From Endomychus coccineus (Eukaryota; Arthropoda; Insecta; Coleoptera; Endomychidae), in NCBI GenBank assembly GCA_958510875.1, contig OY294068.1:161050388-161114387 (forward strand): a stretch of DNA of 64,000 bases, written 5' to 3'. This document shows, in pieces, positions 33,180-45,686 of the stretch (position 1 is the stretch's first letter; each line of letters opens with the position of its first letter). The position numbers and the translations under genes were made by a program. The notes below the pieces were generated by a model that made no database searches, was not told where the DNA came from, and was given only the letters and a program-made list of their open reading frames with translations.

Positions 33180-36100
33180 TTCAGAGTGATGTGTCACATG
33201 CGAAAGTGGAGTTCGAGTTTCCACTCTTCTTCTGGCTACTGCTTATATAGACTTTATCGATGAATTCAGAATTCACACGGTAATAAACTTGACCAGCAGA
33301 ATATTGAGAATAATGCTGACATGACAACACTATGTAATGTTCCGAGAAACTATTACGTTTGAGTCTCTATGAATAATTAAATGTAATTCGGAATAAAGTT
33401 ACATACATTATTATATCTTGTAAGAACGAACGAGATGCTATGCAGGTCTAGCGACGACGTGTCGCGTAACTCAATACGTATCCGGGGAACCGACTTGTTG
33501 ACCAGCAAGGGAGTATGCTTCGTGACGTCGCGCAGCACAAGGTCAGTGGTACTTTTTCCCTGAATCAGGAGAAAACCACGTAGAGTTGCAAGGAGCCTTC
33601 ACGGACCGTTATTGCGCCAAGTCTTATTCATATAGGTCGCTTTAATAATGTATGGGCGGGGTCTGCCCCGGTGTTCTTGATTGAACACATTTTATATACC
33701 TTGGGCTTTGGGTCGCCGACGTTTCAACTGTTTCACAAGAATCAATCACATTTTACGAAAACGAGAGAGTTCTTCACAAACTACTCGTTCGGTAATCTAA
33801 TCTCCTTGTCCAGTCTGTTTTTATTCTCTGACGAATTTTCCATTGTTTGCAACAATTCGAATCTAGATTCCACAAACGAAGTAATTAAAATATTATTTAA
33901 TTTCTTTTTCATTGCTGTTTCTTATCTCTATAAAGTTGTAAGTAATGTTCTAGTCAAGGCAACTAGAACTTTAATCCAACATGGATTTTTCTTTCTAAAA
34001 TCACATTTTTTCGAAATCAATTAATATCCTGTTTGTTAGTATCATAAAAAATCAAATTGAAGTAACCAGATTGAGATTAAATTAATTTATCAAGTTCTGC
34101 CTATATAATTTGTTGTGTAACACGAGATGTTTATTTCTAGGGGTAAAACAGCGCTGAACTTGTGCGCGTCCTCCGCATTTTGGGGAAAATGTTAGCTCCT
34201 CCAACATCATCTTGTAACAATTCCATACCACCCATACTTCAATCCGACATAGAACTCGAGTGAGTAGATTCCCTGTGCCTTACTTCTTCTGCAAGGAATT
34301 TGATGCGAAATTGTGATATTAGATCAACATGGTAAGTGCATTTTTTACGACCTTTGATAACCGAGGAGGTTCCAACAAAAACTTAGAATTCATATAACAC
34401 GTCGATGAGGTATTATCGCTACCTGAAATATTAAATACCCAAGCCGAATGTTACAAGTGGTGGATCAGCGGTGAGATTAATCAGAGACGAGTTTTCGATC
34501 ACGTGCTTGATAAATTGAATTTTGAGTTGCCGGAAACATTATAAACTCAGAAATCAGAAGTGTGGAAAGTGGGGTTATAATTTGCGGTGGGTGTGTTATT
34601 TATTAGGAAGTAAGAGCTTTTAAAAATATACGCTCAGCACTGTTACACACATCTTTTATTTGCAATATAAAAGAATCTGAGAATTTAATCAACACTGACT
34701 ATCAGTAAATAGTTTGAAGTAAGTTTTATGATCAGATAATACATTGAAATGATATACCTGGAAGATTATGATAGGAATAAAAATGATTTATAATGTAATA
34801 AGGGCTTAGTACAGGTTATTTCCAATTTTGAAAAACCAAATCATTTTTGAATTTTAGATTAAAATTTCACGTAAAATCAAAATATCTCAAAGAAAAGTAT
34901 CAAGAACATATAGGGATTGTTAGATTTCTCTGTTCAGAGCAATAAGAAATGTTATAGTGAGAAATAGTAGATGAATTCCTAAAATAAATACAAATTAGTT
35001 CACACCCGCTGTAAAGAGGGTGATATGATACCATACCTGAAATCGTCAAGAGGGTTGCAATAAGTTCACAAAAGCTCATAGTTGTGAAGGAAATCATAAA
35101 CCTGGCAAAATGAATAATAGACCTCGAAACATGTAGTAAATATCTGAAAAATTTGGATTGTGAGATTTAAAAACTTCTTTCATAAAATTTGATAACATGA
35201 ACTCACACATGAGTAATACCAATTTATAAATGAATAACCAATATAGGACGGTAAACGAATGCTAGCTATATTATAAATCTCAATTCCAATCATCTGTAGA
35301 TGTTTAGGTAGTGGGTGTGCAGGCCTATTATTGATTCAATATGAAAGTTTTACGTCTTTCTTTCATAAGTCAGATAATTAAACAAAATGTATAATACGTA
35401 AATCGGAACCTAACGTAGTACCTAGTCATCAAAATTGTAATTGAATATAGTCTTGATTATAGTTGAAATAATATGAACATTCAAATCAGTTGATAATATT
35501 TAGAAAAGGACAAGAAGATTTAGAAATCCCCATTGAAAACATTCTGAACTAGAGACCTCAAGACAGGAATCTTAATGCTTATTGGTTAAACAATTCAGGG
35601 ATCCTTTTCACGATTGTATATAGGTTTTTGAGAGAAAGGACGCATTACAAATATCATGGATAATGCCTGAAAGCTTCAGTTGAATTAGTCTCTTGAGAAA
35701 TTACTTGAAAATCAAGTTCAATTAATTTTTTTTCGGAAAGCATTTTGCTACATCAGAGTTGTTTCAAATTCTTAATCTAGTTTAGTGTTCTCAGCTTTTT
35801 TATTCAAGTTCAAGTTCAATAATACTTTCGATTCAGTTCATTCAGTTTCGATCCCCCAGGTTCATCCTGATTGGGTATCAATTTAATACACTCTGGTTTA
35901 TTTTTGCCTTTTAGTCAATTTAGATTATCTAGGTTTGTTTTATTTGAGTATAGATTTCGATACTATATTTTTCTTCATTTTTATCAGTAATAAAATTAAT
36001 TGAAATATTCTTTTTCATTAATTTCATTGTTACTTGTATTATTAAATTTTATTGTTGTTGTTGAGTACGAGTTCATCTGATTTCTGAATAATATTAGCGT

Positions 36101-36420
36101 TTATCCTTCCACTTACCTTCCAGTAAAATCTCAAGTATGTTGTGAAATAAAAAGGTAGGTGTCAATGATATTTTTCACATTCGCTCTGGATAATCAATGA
36201 TCGGAATTCAACTCCAACGTGTCATGATTCTCTAAATTGAATGGCCACAGTGTCAATAAATAAATAGATTGAGGATTAGGAATAATATGAATTCCTCAAG
36301 TAAAGTTTTATAGAGTTTCATAAAGAGAACCATGTTACAATCATGATGAAGAAAAATATGTATTGGTAATAATTAAATTTTTTTTGAAAACGAGAATCGT
36401 GATATAATGATATATTTACT
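33180..36420 (-). mobile_element. PLE 3'-flank relic split by two insertions
   Basis: Three separated pieces match consecutive parts of the flank at 8.65-9.0 kb: 33180-33340, 34650-34800 and 36340-36410. The intervening 33.34-34.65 kb and 34.80-36.34 kb are therefore probably later insertions. The first insertion contains an unusually GC-rich stretch (33420-33680) and a 117-codon ORF (33671-34024, +) with no recognised family. The second holds nothing recognisable. Confidence 0.5.
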
Positions 36421-37780
36421 GCTTAATATAATCATTTTTCTGTAAATTTGTCTTGAAATATGTATTATTATAATCGACCCTAGTAATTTTTTATGGTTCT
36501 CTCGATAATACGAGCAGCCTATCCGGAGGTTAAACCTTACTCTGGATTTCATTCCGGAAACCGACCACTTTTACTCATTCAGAAAAAACTAGTTGAAGCT
36601 TCCATTGCGAAACATAAGGTTATTATTTCGTTTCGCCGTAATGAGAGACAAATATCATTGGGAAAATAACACCCATTCCAGAGGTATTCGTAAAAATGGT
36701 GTTCAATATTGATAAGAATAACAATTCTTTCCATTCGATATTCACAAGTAAATATTTATCTGGGTCATTTATTGTTGCAGAAAGTGAAACTTTCAAACGT
36801 ATTCTGCTCCATACCTATGACTTAATCGATTGTGGTTAAATATTGACACCGAACATCCATAGTAATGGCAAATATTGACTTCTCAGAGCGTTCTGATCTT
36901 CTATTATGATATGAACTGTATTCCATTCGTAGGCGCTATAACGGAAATATCAGATTCATCATTCCATTCATTAATCATAGCATGAGAATATAAGGGTAAT
37001 GACAAGTAATTATGCTTGTATTTCCAGGACAACTACGCTATTAACATTTGCCATAACTATGAATATAGTCGGAAAGCAATGCGTTAAATGTTACGTGTTA
37101 TAGCAGCTTTTATAAAATATTTCGTGATATTATCATAACATTATTATATTAAATGTCTGCATCACGAAATTGAATGTCACGATAGTGCTTTGAATTACTA
37201 CCAGAATCGATGCGTTTTTCTATTTTTTGTATTGTTCAAATAGTTCTGGGTAAGTCAGTTCTATTGAAATAACCAGGGTGCTGGTAAGTATTGAACTTAA
37301 GATGAATGTTCGTGAATAGTTGATCTATGGCGATGCATTGAATCGCATTATGTTCATCAATTATCTAGTATCCTTTCATAGTCTTATATTCACATAAAGC
37401 TTTGATCAATTGATCCTCACTTTTGTGAGCAAAATAGGTTGTTTTATATTAACACCTGTTGTCACATGAACTATCATTATGCACCCGAGTACTACTTCCC
37501 TTACACTATATACTACTTATAGTGAGGAAAATGAAAATATGGAAATGTATGTCGTTGTATTTTTTTGGAAATAACTGGCAATAAAATCAACAAAAGTCTG
37601 GTATGGTATGATATCACTTATCGAACTGCATGAGATATATCAAATAATATCCAATCGATTCAAATGAGGTTGCGTTTTAACTTTACTTCAACTGCTTTCA
37701 GTTCTCTAATATCCTGCGCTTATGAAAACATGCAAATTATCGCTTTTTATTTCATTGAAGTTTAACTCTTCTGCTTACAG
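36421..37780. other. unassigned intronic sequence
   Basis: No gene recognised. CTTCCCTTACACTATATA at about 37497 is shared with 25287. Confidence 0.4.
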
Positions 37781-38570
37781 AATCAATAAGGTGTTATAGA
37801 TGCCATTGCAGTTTTGATTTACATGACTTTTTGAACACGCTTGATCGCCCATTTGATTCACTGAAATTCACTGTCGAAATAAAAACAGATAATCAGCTTC
37901 CTTCCTTTGATAGTAACATTATAAAAGATTGTAATCACTTGAATTTCGACATATACAGAAAAACAACTCAAACAAATAGATTCATCTACACCATCAAGAT
38001 ATAAAATAGCCTCCGGTTAACAGTTCCTGAATTATTGAACGTTCCTTTGAGCCAGTAAAATTATAACAACGAAGTTGGGAAACTTCAGTAAATTGCGTTA
38101 GACAATGGTTATCAAAAATCTTCGATCAATAATTTAATTTCTAAACAAAAAATTAGAGCCACTACCTTCAAATACTTCAATAAAATTCAAAAGTTTCACT
38201 CATAAGGAACATTTTGACCATATAAACAAAAATAAAGCTGAAAAATCAGCGGTAGCCGAACTTATTTTGAATTCAGGTCACACCATTTTTCAAGAGAGTT
38301 TATCACTTTCAAAACACAGTACAGACAAATATGTAGGTAATTTGGAGGAGATGGAAATGTATAAACGAAAAAGCAATTTATTAAATTCCGATTTATTACC
38401 AGCTGAGGGTAACCCATTGTTTATATTATTATCTCCAAATAGTATTCAAACAGGCATATTTTGATTTATAATTTACTCTGATGATGGCTATTTGGAAGCC
38501 GAAAGGTTCTCAGTATTTTATAGTATCTTTAGTGGATAAGGGTGATTATTTCTTATCAATAATGCTATCG
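37780..38570 (+). mobile_element. Penelope-like element (family 2), RT end to 3' flank, GIY part deleted
   Basis: The plus strand reads SLKFTVEIKTDNQLP, then FDIYRKTTQTNRFIY, the end of a PLE reverse transcriptase, then a linker (NNLISKQKIRATTFKY). It jumps to the GIY-YIG C-terminal part, EHFDHINKNKAEKSAVAEL, then HSTDKYVGNLEEMEMYK, with a stop at 38462. The GIY and YIG motifs themselves are missing. A hammerhead-like motif follows at 38474-38515. Confidence 0.82.
38474..38515 (+). ncRNA. hammerhead ribozyme-like motif, core complete (PLE family 2)
   Basis: Helix I TACT/AGTA, core CTGATGA (38478-38484), helix II GGCT/AGCC, intact GAAA (38501-38504). Helix III AG/CU closes a GTT loop, and predicted cleavage is after CTC at 38511. 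All invariant positions of the hammerhead are present. It directly follows the PLE endonuclease reading frame. Confidence 0.6.
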
Positions 38571-38591
38571 CAATTTTGAAATACCGTTATA

Positions 38592-39836
38592 CAGGGTGTC
38601 CCAGGTTTTAGTAGCAAAACTTCAACAGTCTATAGGAAATTTGATTTTGGGGAAAAAAATTCCTATCAACATATATGCACCGACGCTTAATTTTTGAGAT
38701 ACAGGGTGGGTGTTAAAAGTTATAAAAAATTTCTTAATTTTGCTGATATCTCCGAAGATGATCAAGATGTCCTAATGTAATTTGGTCCCATGGATGCGTA
38801 GATAGGTTACCAGATTTGCACATAATTTGAGACCGGTATCACTCCCAGTGGCGTAGATATAGGTATTTAATAACAATAAATTGACCCGAAAAGTGTTATC
38901 ACCCTCTGAAGGCTACTTTTTAGGAACAAACTTTGATGCAAAGCAAAACTCAAATCGGAACAAATAAAGTCTCTTGAAATTTCTCTGTATCTGGCACCGT
39001 TTCACGGCAAATTTGAATTTTGTGATTAATTACCACCACCATGAAAATCGGATAAAAATTGGAAAAAGGTTTTCGTTGAAGTTAGAAGATCTATAGTACG
39101 ACGTTGTGAACTATGTATACGAGAGAATGGGAATCATTTTGGATAATTCCTTCGAAATTAATGCTCAAAAGTTAGAAAACTTTTCTTGTTAACTCTTGTT
39201 TGGCGGACTTACTATAAATTAAAGTACATTGTAGTTATCTGATTTGAAAGTTTTTGGAAATAAAAATTTGTTATTCGTCCTTTCTTTCAAATATATCACT
39301 GTAGAGATTGAGAAAGACAGCTTATTTCATTTTTGCCACTCAACGACGCTTTTTGAATTAAGGTTCCTCTTTTTCCAATTTTCACCAGATTTTCAAGTAG
39401 GTGGTAATTAATCGCAAAAATTAAATTTGCCGTGGAACGGTGCCAGGTACAAAGAAATATCGGAAGATCTTATTTGTTTCGATTTGAATTCTGCATCGAA
39501 ATTTGTTCCTAAAATGTAGCCTTTACAGGGTGATAATACTTTTCGGGTCAATTTTTTGATATTAAATACCTATATCTACGCCACTGGAGGTGATACCGTT
39601 CTCAAATTATGTGCAAAAGTGGTAACCTATCAACGCATCCATGGTACCAAATTTCATTGGGACATCCTAATTATTTTCGGAGATATAAGCGAAATTTAGA
39701 AATTTTTTATAAAATTCAACACCCTGTATCTCAAAGATTAAGCGTCTGTACATATATGTTAATAGGAACTTTTCTTCTCAATATCAAATTTTCTATCGAC
39801 TGTTGAAATTCTGCTACTAAAACCTGGGACATCCTG
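38592..39836. mobile_element. 1,245-bp palindromic TIR element, TA target duplication
   Basis: Ends CAGGGTGTCCCAGGTTTTAG and its complement (CAGGATGTCCCAGG) abut TA on both sides. Inverted arms extend about 480 bp (38592-39072 and 39370-39836). The middle has no convincing transposase, so it is a large MITE, probably moved by a Tc1/mariner-type transposase. Confidence 0.88.
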
Positions 39837-40635
39837 TATAATAAACTGTTACAAACAAAATTATGTTCTTTACTTATTGTATAAATTAATACAAATTATT
39901 TGTAATGTTATTTTCATCCAGTTGTAGTATTCACCAAATGTTCGAAAAAAAATTCTAGGTAATTATTTAAAATAAGAAAAAAGAACATCAGATATGTAGC
40001 CTATTCGAGAGATACTCCACGAAGGTGGAACTGAAGGGCAGTGTTATGTGATGTCATTCAAAAATGTAACATGTGAAAGATTCATTTATAAATACTTCTA
40101 ATTTTACGAAACAAGTATCTTTTGATTTTCATTGCGATTATCCATAAAACTAGTTTTTGAGAACAAAATTGTGAAGCAATGTTCAGTTTCTTACATTCAT
40201 CATTTGAAGGATACGATTGATACAATGATTATTAGGAGCCGAGATATAATCATGAGGTGAATGTGAAGTTCATAATACAGAAACTTGTTTAGTAGAATTG
40301 AGCTTTTCATGACCACCTGAGCACATCATCAGGTTTCAGCTACTTGCGGTATGACATATATAATCATAATTTGTAAAGTTATAACTACGAAAATGGTCAG
40401 TAGTAGTTGGAATTAAGTTCTTAAAAATCAATGGTGTATTATTCTTATTGCATCGAAACTATTTTAATCTTCATTTATTCTTACATTTACGCCAATTCAC
40501 CACAGAGGGAACACAGAAGATAGACTGCATCTATACACTGTAATGACGTCACTTGAATCTTAAAATGAGAATTTCGGAAACACTTCTGCAGGTTAAATAT
40601 GTGTGTGTGATATATGTTTATACCCAGAAACTCAA
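39837..40635. other. unassigned intronic sequence
   Basis: No gene recognised. 40530-40610 resembles part of the 24-kb direct repeat (TGACGTCACTTGAATCTTAA). Confidence 0.45.
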
Positions 40636-40639
40636 CTAC

Positions 40640-41140
40640 ATAATATTTGGACAAAATTCAAAAAGTCAACATGACGGCTAAGATGACGGAAGAGTTTCTC
40701 ATTACGATCCAATTCTATTGAAACATGGTATATAGGTGTTTTGGGGTCGGAGAGAAGGATTTTTCAGTCATAATTCAAAAAATTGAAGAAGATGGCTAAA
40801 ATGTCGGACGAGTTTTCTGATTATAGTCCCATTCATTTCATAATTGGTACATGGAAGTTGTTGAGGTCGAAGATCAATATTTTTCAGTCAAAATTCAAAA
40901 TATAAGTGGCGGAAGAGTTTTGTGATTATGGTCCGATTTCATTCAAAATTGGTATATTAAGATTTCCGAGGTAGGGGATCATGATTTTCACTCTAAATTC
41001 AAAACGGCAGATGAGTCAGTTGATTATGGCCCTTTTCATCCAAAAATTTAATATGGAGGCTAAGATGTTATTCTATTCAAAATCGGTATTTGGAGTTTTT
41101 GGGGTGAGAGATCGTGATATCTTATTCCCTATCAGCACAT
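40640..41140 (+). repeat. minisatellite, four to five degenerate ~110-120-bp monomers
   Basis: Successive monomers carry variants of GATGGCTAAAATGTCGGACG, TTTTCTGATTATAGTCC and TTTTGGGGTCGGAGA. Same family as 15500-15780, 25 kb away. Confidence 0.7.
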
Positions 41141-41184
41141 TTTAGAATAAAAGCTTATCTGAAAAAAAATGTTTCCTCTTAATT

Positions 41185-41472
41185 TTATTTTCCGATATAT
41201 TTTCTGAGTGTACGAAATCTTGTTAACGTGACAGCAGTCAGTGTAGAATATAGAGTGGTAATAGCTATCAACATACCACGGTATAGACAAAGTTCAGGTT
41301 CACCAGGTTGAACAGTCACAACACGTCTATTAGTTCCAGTCAGCTGTTTCGGTCTTCTCATGGACTCGTCAGTGGCATGAGGTAGGTGCGAAGCCACTGA
41401 ACGACCATCTCCGGAAGTGATATTCTTACCACCCTCGAAAATGTTTGGCGAACCTAGGTGTTCTAACACCAT
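41185..41472 (-). CDS. possible terminal exon of an unidentified gene
   Basis: Minus strand: an acceptor-like CATCTGCTTTGCTGCAG precedes an ATG-starting reading of 95 codons to a TAA at 41185. An AATAAA-like string overlaps the stop. The protein reads GSPNIFEGGKNITSGDGRSV, then RRPKQLTGTNRRVVTV, with a hydrophobic stretch (MLIAITTLYSTLTAVTL) near the C-terminus. GC content and codon use are coding-like against AT-rich surroundings. Family not recognised. A GTAAGAAT donor-like site inside it leaves the structure open. It does not resemble any part of KCNQ. Confidence 0.35.
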   Translation of the reverse strand: MVLEHLGSPNIFEGGKNITSGDGRSVASHLPHATDESMRRPKQLTGTNRRVVTVQPGEPELCLYRGMLIAITTLYSTLTAVTLTRFRTLRKYIGK

Positions 41473-42690
41473 CTGCAGCAAAGCAGATGTCCCAATTCAC
41501 ATCTGCTACTTTTGAGATAACAAAGTTGATATCAACCCCCAGCACACCCGGAAGTTAAGGAAAATTGTAAGTATACTATAACTGTAGACCCTTTTAGAAA
41601 AAACTTCATTTCAAGTCTGGGGATAGGTTTAGGGGTAGGTGGAAAACAAATGACCTGTATAGATTAATCATCCTGGTTGATTACGTCATAATTTCTATTC
41701 TTTTATCATCATATAAATCTATATGACAAGATTTTATTCTAATCCATCTAATCCTTCTTCATAGATTTGTCTCAAGTCTTTGAATATAATGTGTGATCAA
41801 CCTTTGTATCTGCATGTATTAATACTCGCATACGCATAAATTGTGTGCGGAATACATACAAAGTGAATATTCTCATATTTTACCACATATTAATTGCATT
41901 TGACTAAATGAAATTGCTCAATCGATATTGGATTGCTGTTCTTGATCAGTGAATACTCGAATCGGAAAATTGTATGATTACATTCCCTTCAAATGAATTT
42001 GTTATCATTTAATTATCATGAAGCTCAGCTCTTCACCCTTCCATATATGCTGAAAATGTTTATTCAGGATATTACTGATATTTCATTACCCGCCATGTCT
42101 CTCTATAATGAATACTCAGGCAATAGCAGTTCCTACTTCCGTTTCATTCATCGTGAAACAATATAAGGTTAAAATAAACATGTAGATCCGTCAAACAACT
42201 TCTTATTCTTGATTCATTTACACCAACAGATTTCATTCGAAAAATAGAATAATAAAGTGCCTCCCGTGTAGTAAGCTTATACTGTCGCTAGCCGACCTTT
42301 TCAAAAATTGATTTTCGATAGTTAAACTTGGAAGTGCAATACAAGTTCATTGTGATTTTGATAAAAAAATCTTGGAAACATCAGAAGCAACAAAATTTGT
42401 TTTGGAATAAAGCATTAAATTTTATTTTTTCACTGTACCCAAATTGTAATCAGCGAGAAATTTTTCGAAAAAAACGCAATCAAAGTCCTCTAAAAGTGCT
42501 TTCAAATAAGTATAGTAGGCAAGCTTGGAAGTGTTTTATTAAGTCAATAAAAAGGAAGATTGATAAAATAACTTTGAAAAAAATTACATGTTCTACGTGG
42601 CGTCCACCTAATTCTACGCCATTTCTAATTATTTTGAGGAGAACTTTCTGATATCAAAAAAATATTATTTCGTTCTCTATTAAAATTAAC
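41473..42690. other. unassigned intronic sequence
   Basis: A 107-codon lysine-rich ORF (42328-42651, +) lies beside the P-element relic, but neither strand shows a recognisable domain. Confidence 0.4.
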
Positions 42691-42694
42691 TGAA

Positions 42695-43245
42695 TTTTGA
42701 AAATGTTTATTGTACCCTCCCTCCCCTCTTCCTAAATACCGAAAATAATTTTTTCACGAAATATTGATTCAATCTGTTGGTTAATAGAAATGGATAATTT
42801 CGATTCTCATAGATAGCCAATATTGAATTTATAGAGCCCTCTATAAATTTTTTGGCCTGACCTTCAGGATATTAGTAAATACTTCCTTGGCTTCATGTAA
42901 TGTTTGTAATACAATAGGACTATCCTTCGGCAGGGCACAATTATATGGGTTAATGGTATATAAAGTTATACTATTTATTGAGTCGAAATTATTATTTAAG
43001 TATTCTACAAAATCTGCAGTATCAGGGGCAGTTTTAGTATTCAATTCACTAGGCCTTAGTTACGCTGCAACTTTTGCACTAAATATTTGCAAAGCTAGGT
43101 TGCAGGACATCTTTTGAAATGGGTCAGGAGCTATATGCTAGTCTGTGATTTTAAGCAAAGATTTTGCAGTTTTACTTAAATATTCATCTCGTGAATGAAT
43201 GAAAATCCAGAACTCCATACTCAAGACTTTTTGGTGACTATCGTG
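42695..43245 (-). pseudogene. P-element-type (THAP9-like) transposase fragment
   Basis: Minus strand: DPFQKMSCNLALQIFSAKVA, then the P-element conserved TADFVEYLNNNFDSINS and a helix-rich VLQTLHEAKEVFTNIL. After a frameshift it reads PFLLTNRLNQYFVKKLF followed by RKRGG. These match, in order, the GTP-binding-insertion and C-terminal catalytic part of P-element transposases (SVAxA, TxDFIExxNxLFDxLNS, TxRLNQDxxENxFS). The catalytic DQ/E pair at the C-terminal motif looks lost (LNQYF). No N-terminal THAP finger or element ends found. Confidence 0.78.
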
Positions 43246-45160
43246 TTATGTGGACACAGTCATGTATAGTTCGGGACATTAGAGATCGCCTATTAGAAGA
43301 ATATAAGTCGAGCTCACGATATCTTAATATCTGTCGCGCGATAATTATTCTCTCAGCAAATCAGTTTGTTGAAATCATGTTCGAACAACATTGCTAGGAA
43401 ATATATTGATACGTGACTATTACCTCTCCTATGCCGGCTAACTCTTATGTCTAACACATTATACACTCCTTCATGATTGCTCGGCACTGGTATAAAATGT
43501 ATAACAACACTGGAGACGAAGGAGCAGCCTATTACTGGTTATGGAATTTCTACCAAACAGACCTATTAGGTCTCCGTTCAACGTTTCCATTTAACGTCTT
43601 CGTAAAAACATATTCTATGTTAAAATCAGAGCAGTAGGCGACAAAGCACCGATTTGGATTGCTTTTCTATCTGTTTGAATGAGGTTATTCAATTCACACT
43701 CTGTACATGTAGAAGGTTCCGAAGTTACACAAATATCAATCGTATATTATAAATATATGAATTACGACCATATGAAGTCTCAGTACTGAATATCCTTGTT
43801 AATGACTATACAATATTTGACTGATAGAATAGGTATTATCGATGGTTTTGCTTTGAACAAACAAATTTAATATGTATTTCATAATCAATCTTCATCGAAA
43901 TATCTATTTTGAGATATTTGGCAGGTATTAAATACACTTTCGACCGATTATCAACAAACCTATTGTAGTTATTCACACTCCAATAACATAGAGACTAATC
44001 CTATTCCGTATCTCACTTGTTTCAGGGTTCATTCTATTGTCTGAATAATATTTGATGTGAGTGAAATCATCATCCTTCTCTACTTCAGATCAAAAGAATT
44101 ATTCAGCACGCAAAGCTAGTATACTTGAAAATAAATTATAGCTATTGTAGTTGAAGGATAGCTGATCAAATATCTTTGAAAATATCAGCTATTTTCGATA
44201 TTGCATTTGTATTAAATTCTGTAGTGAAGCTATAAACAACTAAGAATATTCAAAAAAGAACTAAACGTCCGTAGTCACGAGCATCATCGATAATGCTGAT
44301 TTAGTTACTATCACAGTTCACTTTTCTCGTGAATATATACATCGGCAGGGATGAAATATCTCTGATAAACTTTTGTGATTGATACTCTGTCATAAACCAA
44401 CTATTCAAGTAGGTACCATACCATGAGTTGAATGAAGGAAAGCCCCATGAGATCCAATAGCAAATATTTGACTACTTAATTGCAACAAATGTGTACAAAG
44501 GTTATCGTATGATGAGTTATATGGCGCTGTAGGCAATAGATGAGAGGACATTATAGTCACCTTACTGACAATTTTGAATTTTAAATTCATTCGTGAAACT
44601 TGCTTTGACACAATATTGTTCATTTTTGTACTACCAACTACACTACAAATGAAACACGTAAAACTTTTTGAAAATCACTTTTACATGACATATAATATTA
44701 CAAATAATATATATTATTTATTAATGGAAACATGTATTACAAAATATTCCTACAACATTGTATTGATAAATATTTATTGAGATTTATAAATTTGGTGGAC
44801 GCTTAGCCGTTCATAATAGGTGAAAACTTCATTGAACTTGGGCTACTTCTATTATTAATAATACAATATAAATAATAGACTTGATATAATATACTCACAA
44901 CATGGAGTCGTTTGGAATGTATCTAATGAAAAAAGTCACTTGGAACACTATAATAATATTCTGAACGTAATGACTGTCACAGATCAACTAAATCAATATC
45001 AATTAATAAAATTGACAGTATTATTCGGTCGATTTTCGAAAATAGTAGTTATCATACGAGATGTAGATGGCGCTTCACATGCGTATTCGCCCAATTTTCA
45101 TTATTCTCTCGTTATTCTGTGGTAGGTACATGCCTAAAAAACTTTTTTAGTGGATAAAGG
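43246..45160. other. unassigned intronic sequence
   Basis: No coding or structured element recognised. 45139-45165 resembles a scrap of PLE flank (TTAGTGGATAAAGGTGATTA). Confidence 0.4.
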
Positions 45161-45162
45161 TG

Positions 45163-45484
45163 ATTATTTTTCCGTCCCAAATATCGACCAATAGAATTGC
45201 ACCATTCGACGTCACGTGGTACAACCTACATGGAATTATACTGAATATTTTTTGAATATTTTCTCTGGTAGTTGATATATATAAAAAACAAAACATGATC
45301 CAGTCAAATTAACCACACTTCAAACTGACAGGTTGAATTCTGTCCACCATCGATAAAAAAGTCAAAGGAAATGTTCATTTGGGACGGCCAGTCAAATTAA
45401 CCACACTTCAAACTGACAGGTTGAATTCTGTCCACCATCGATAAAAAAGTCAAAGGAAATGTTCATTTGGGACGGAAAAATAAT
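45163..45484. mobile_element. small TIR element with internal 88-bp tandem duplication
   Basis: ATTATTTTTCCGTCCCAAAT at 45163 is matched inverted by ATTTGGGACGGAAAAATAAT ending near 45484. Inside, an 88-bp segment (45301-45388) is repeated without visible change (45389-45475). Confidence 0.65.
45301..45475. repeat. perfect 88-bp tandem duplication
   Basis: Two head-to-tail copies beginning CAGTCAAATTAACCACACTT, identical by eye. Confidence 0.92.
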
Positions 45485-45490
45485 CCTCCG

Positions 45491-45686
45491 AATACCACAC
45501 GAGCTTCAAAATTATCTGGCATTTCCCTCAAGGTTCCCTGCAAACAAATAAAGTCGTCAAGTTTTTCAGGAAAAATCACTCGCGCTTCGCGCTCGTGATT
45601 TTTTAACCTGAAAAACTTGACTCCTTCATTTATTTGCAACGAACCTATCGAGAAATACCCGATAATTTTGAAGCTCTTGTGGTATT
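45491..45686. mobile_element. 196-bp hairpin MITE
   Basis: Near-complete inverted repeat from AATACCACACGAGCTTCAAA to its complement ending GTGGTATT. The centre, around AAAAATCACTCGCGCTTCGC, is a strong GC-rich hairpin. Arms differ at a few positions. No coding capacity. Confidence 0.85.

Noticed and set aside
33671..34024. 117-codon plus-strand ORF
   Set aside because: Phenylalanine/serine-rich reading of AT-rich DNA with no recognised domain or splice context; kept only as a note in the insertion.
42328..42651. 107-codon lysine-rich ORF next to the P-element relic
   Set aside because: On the opposite strand to the transposase, low-complexity, and no THAP or helix-turn-helix pattern.
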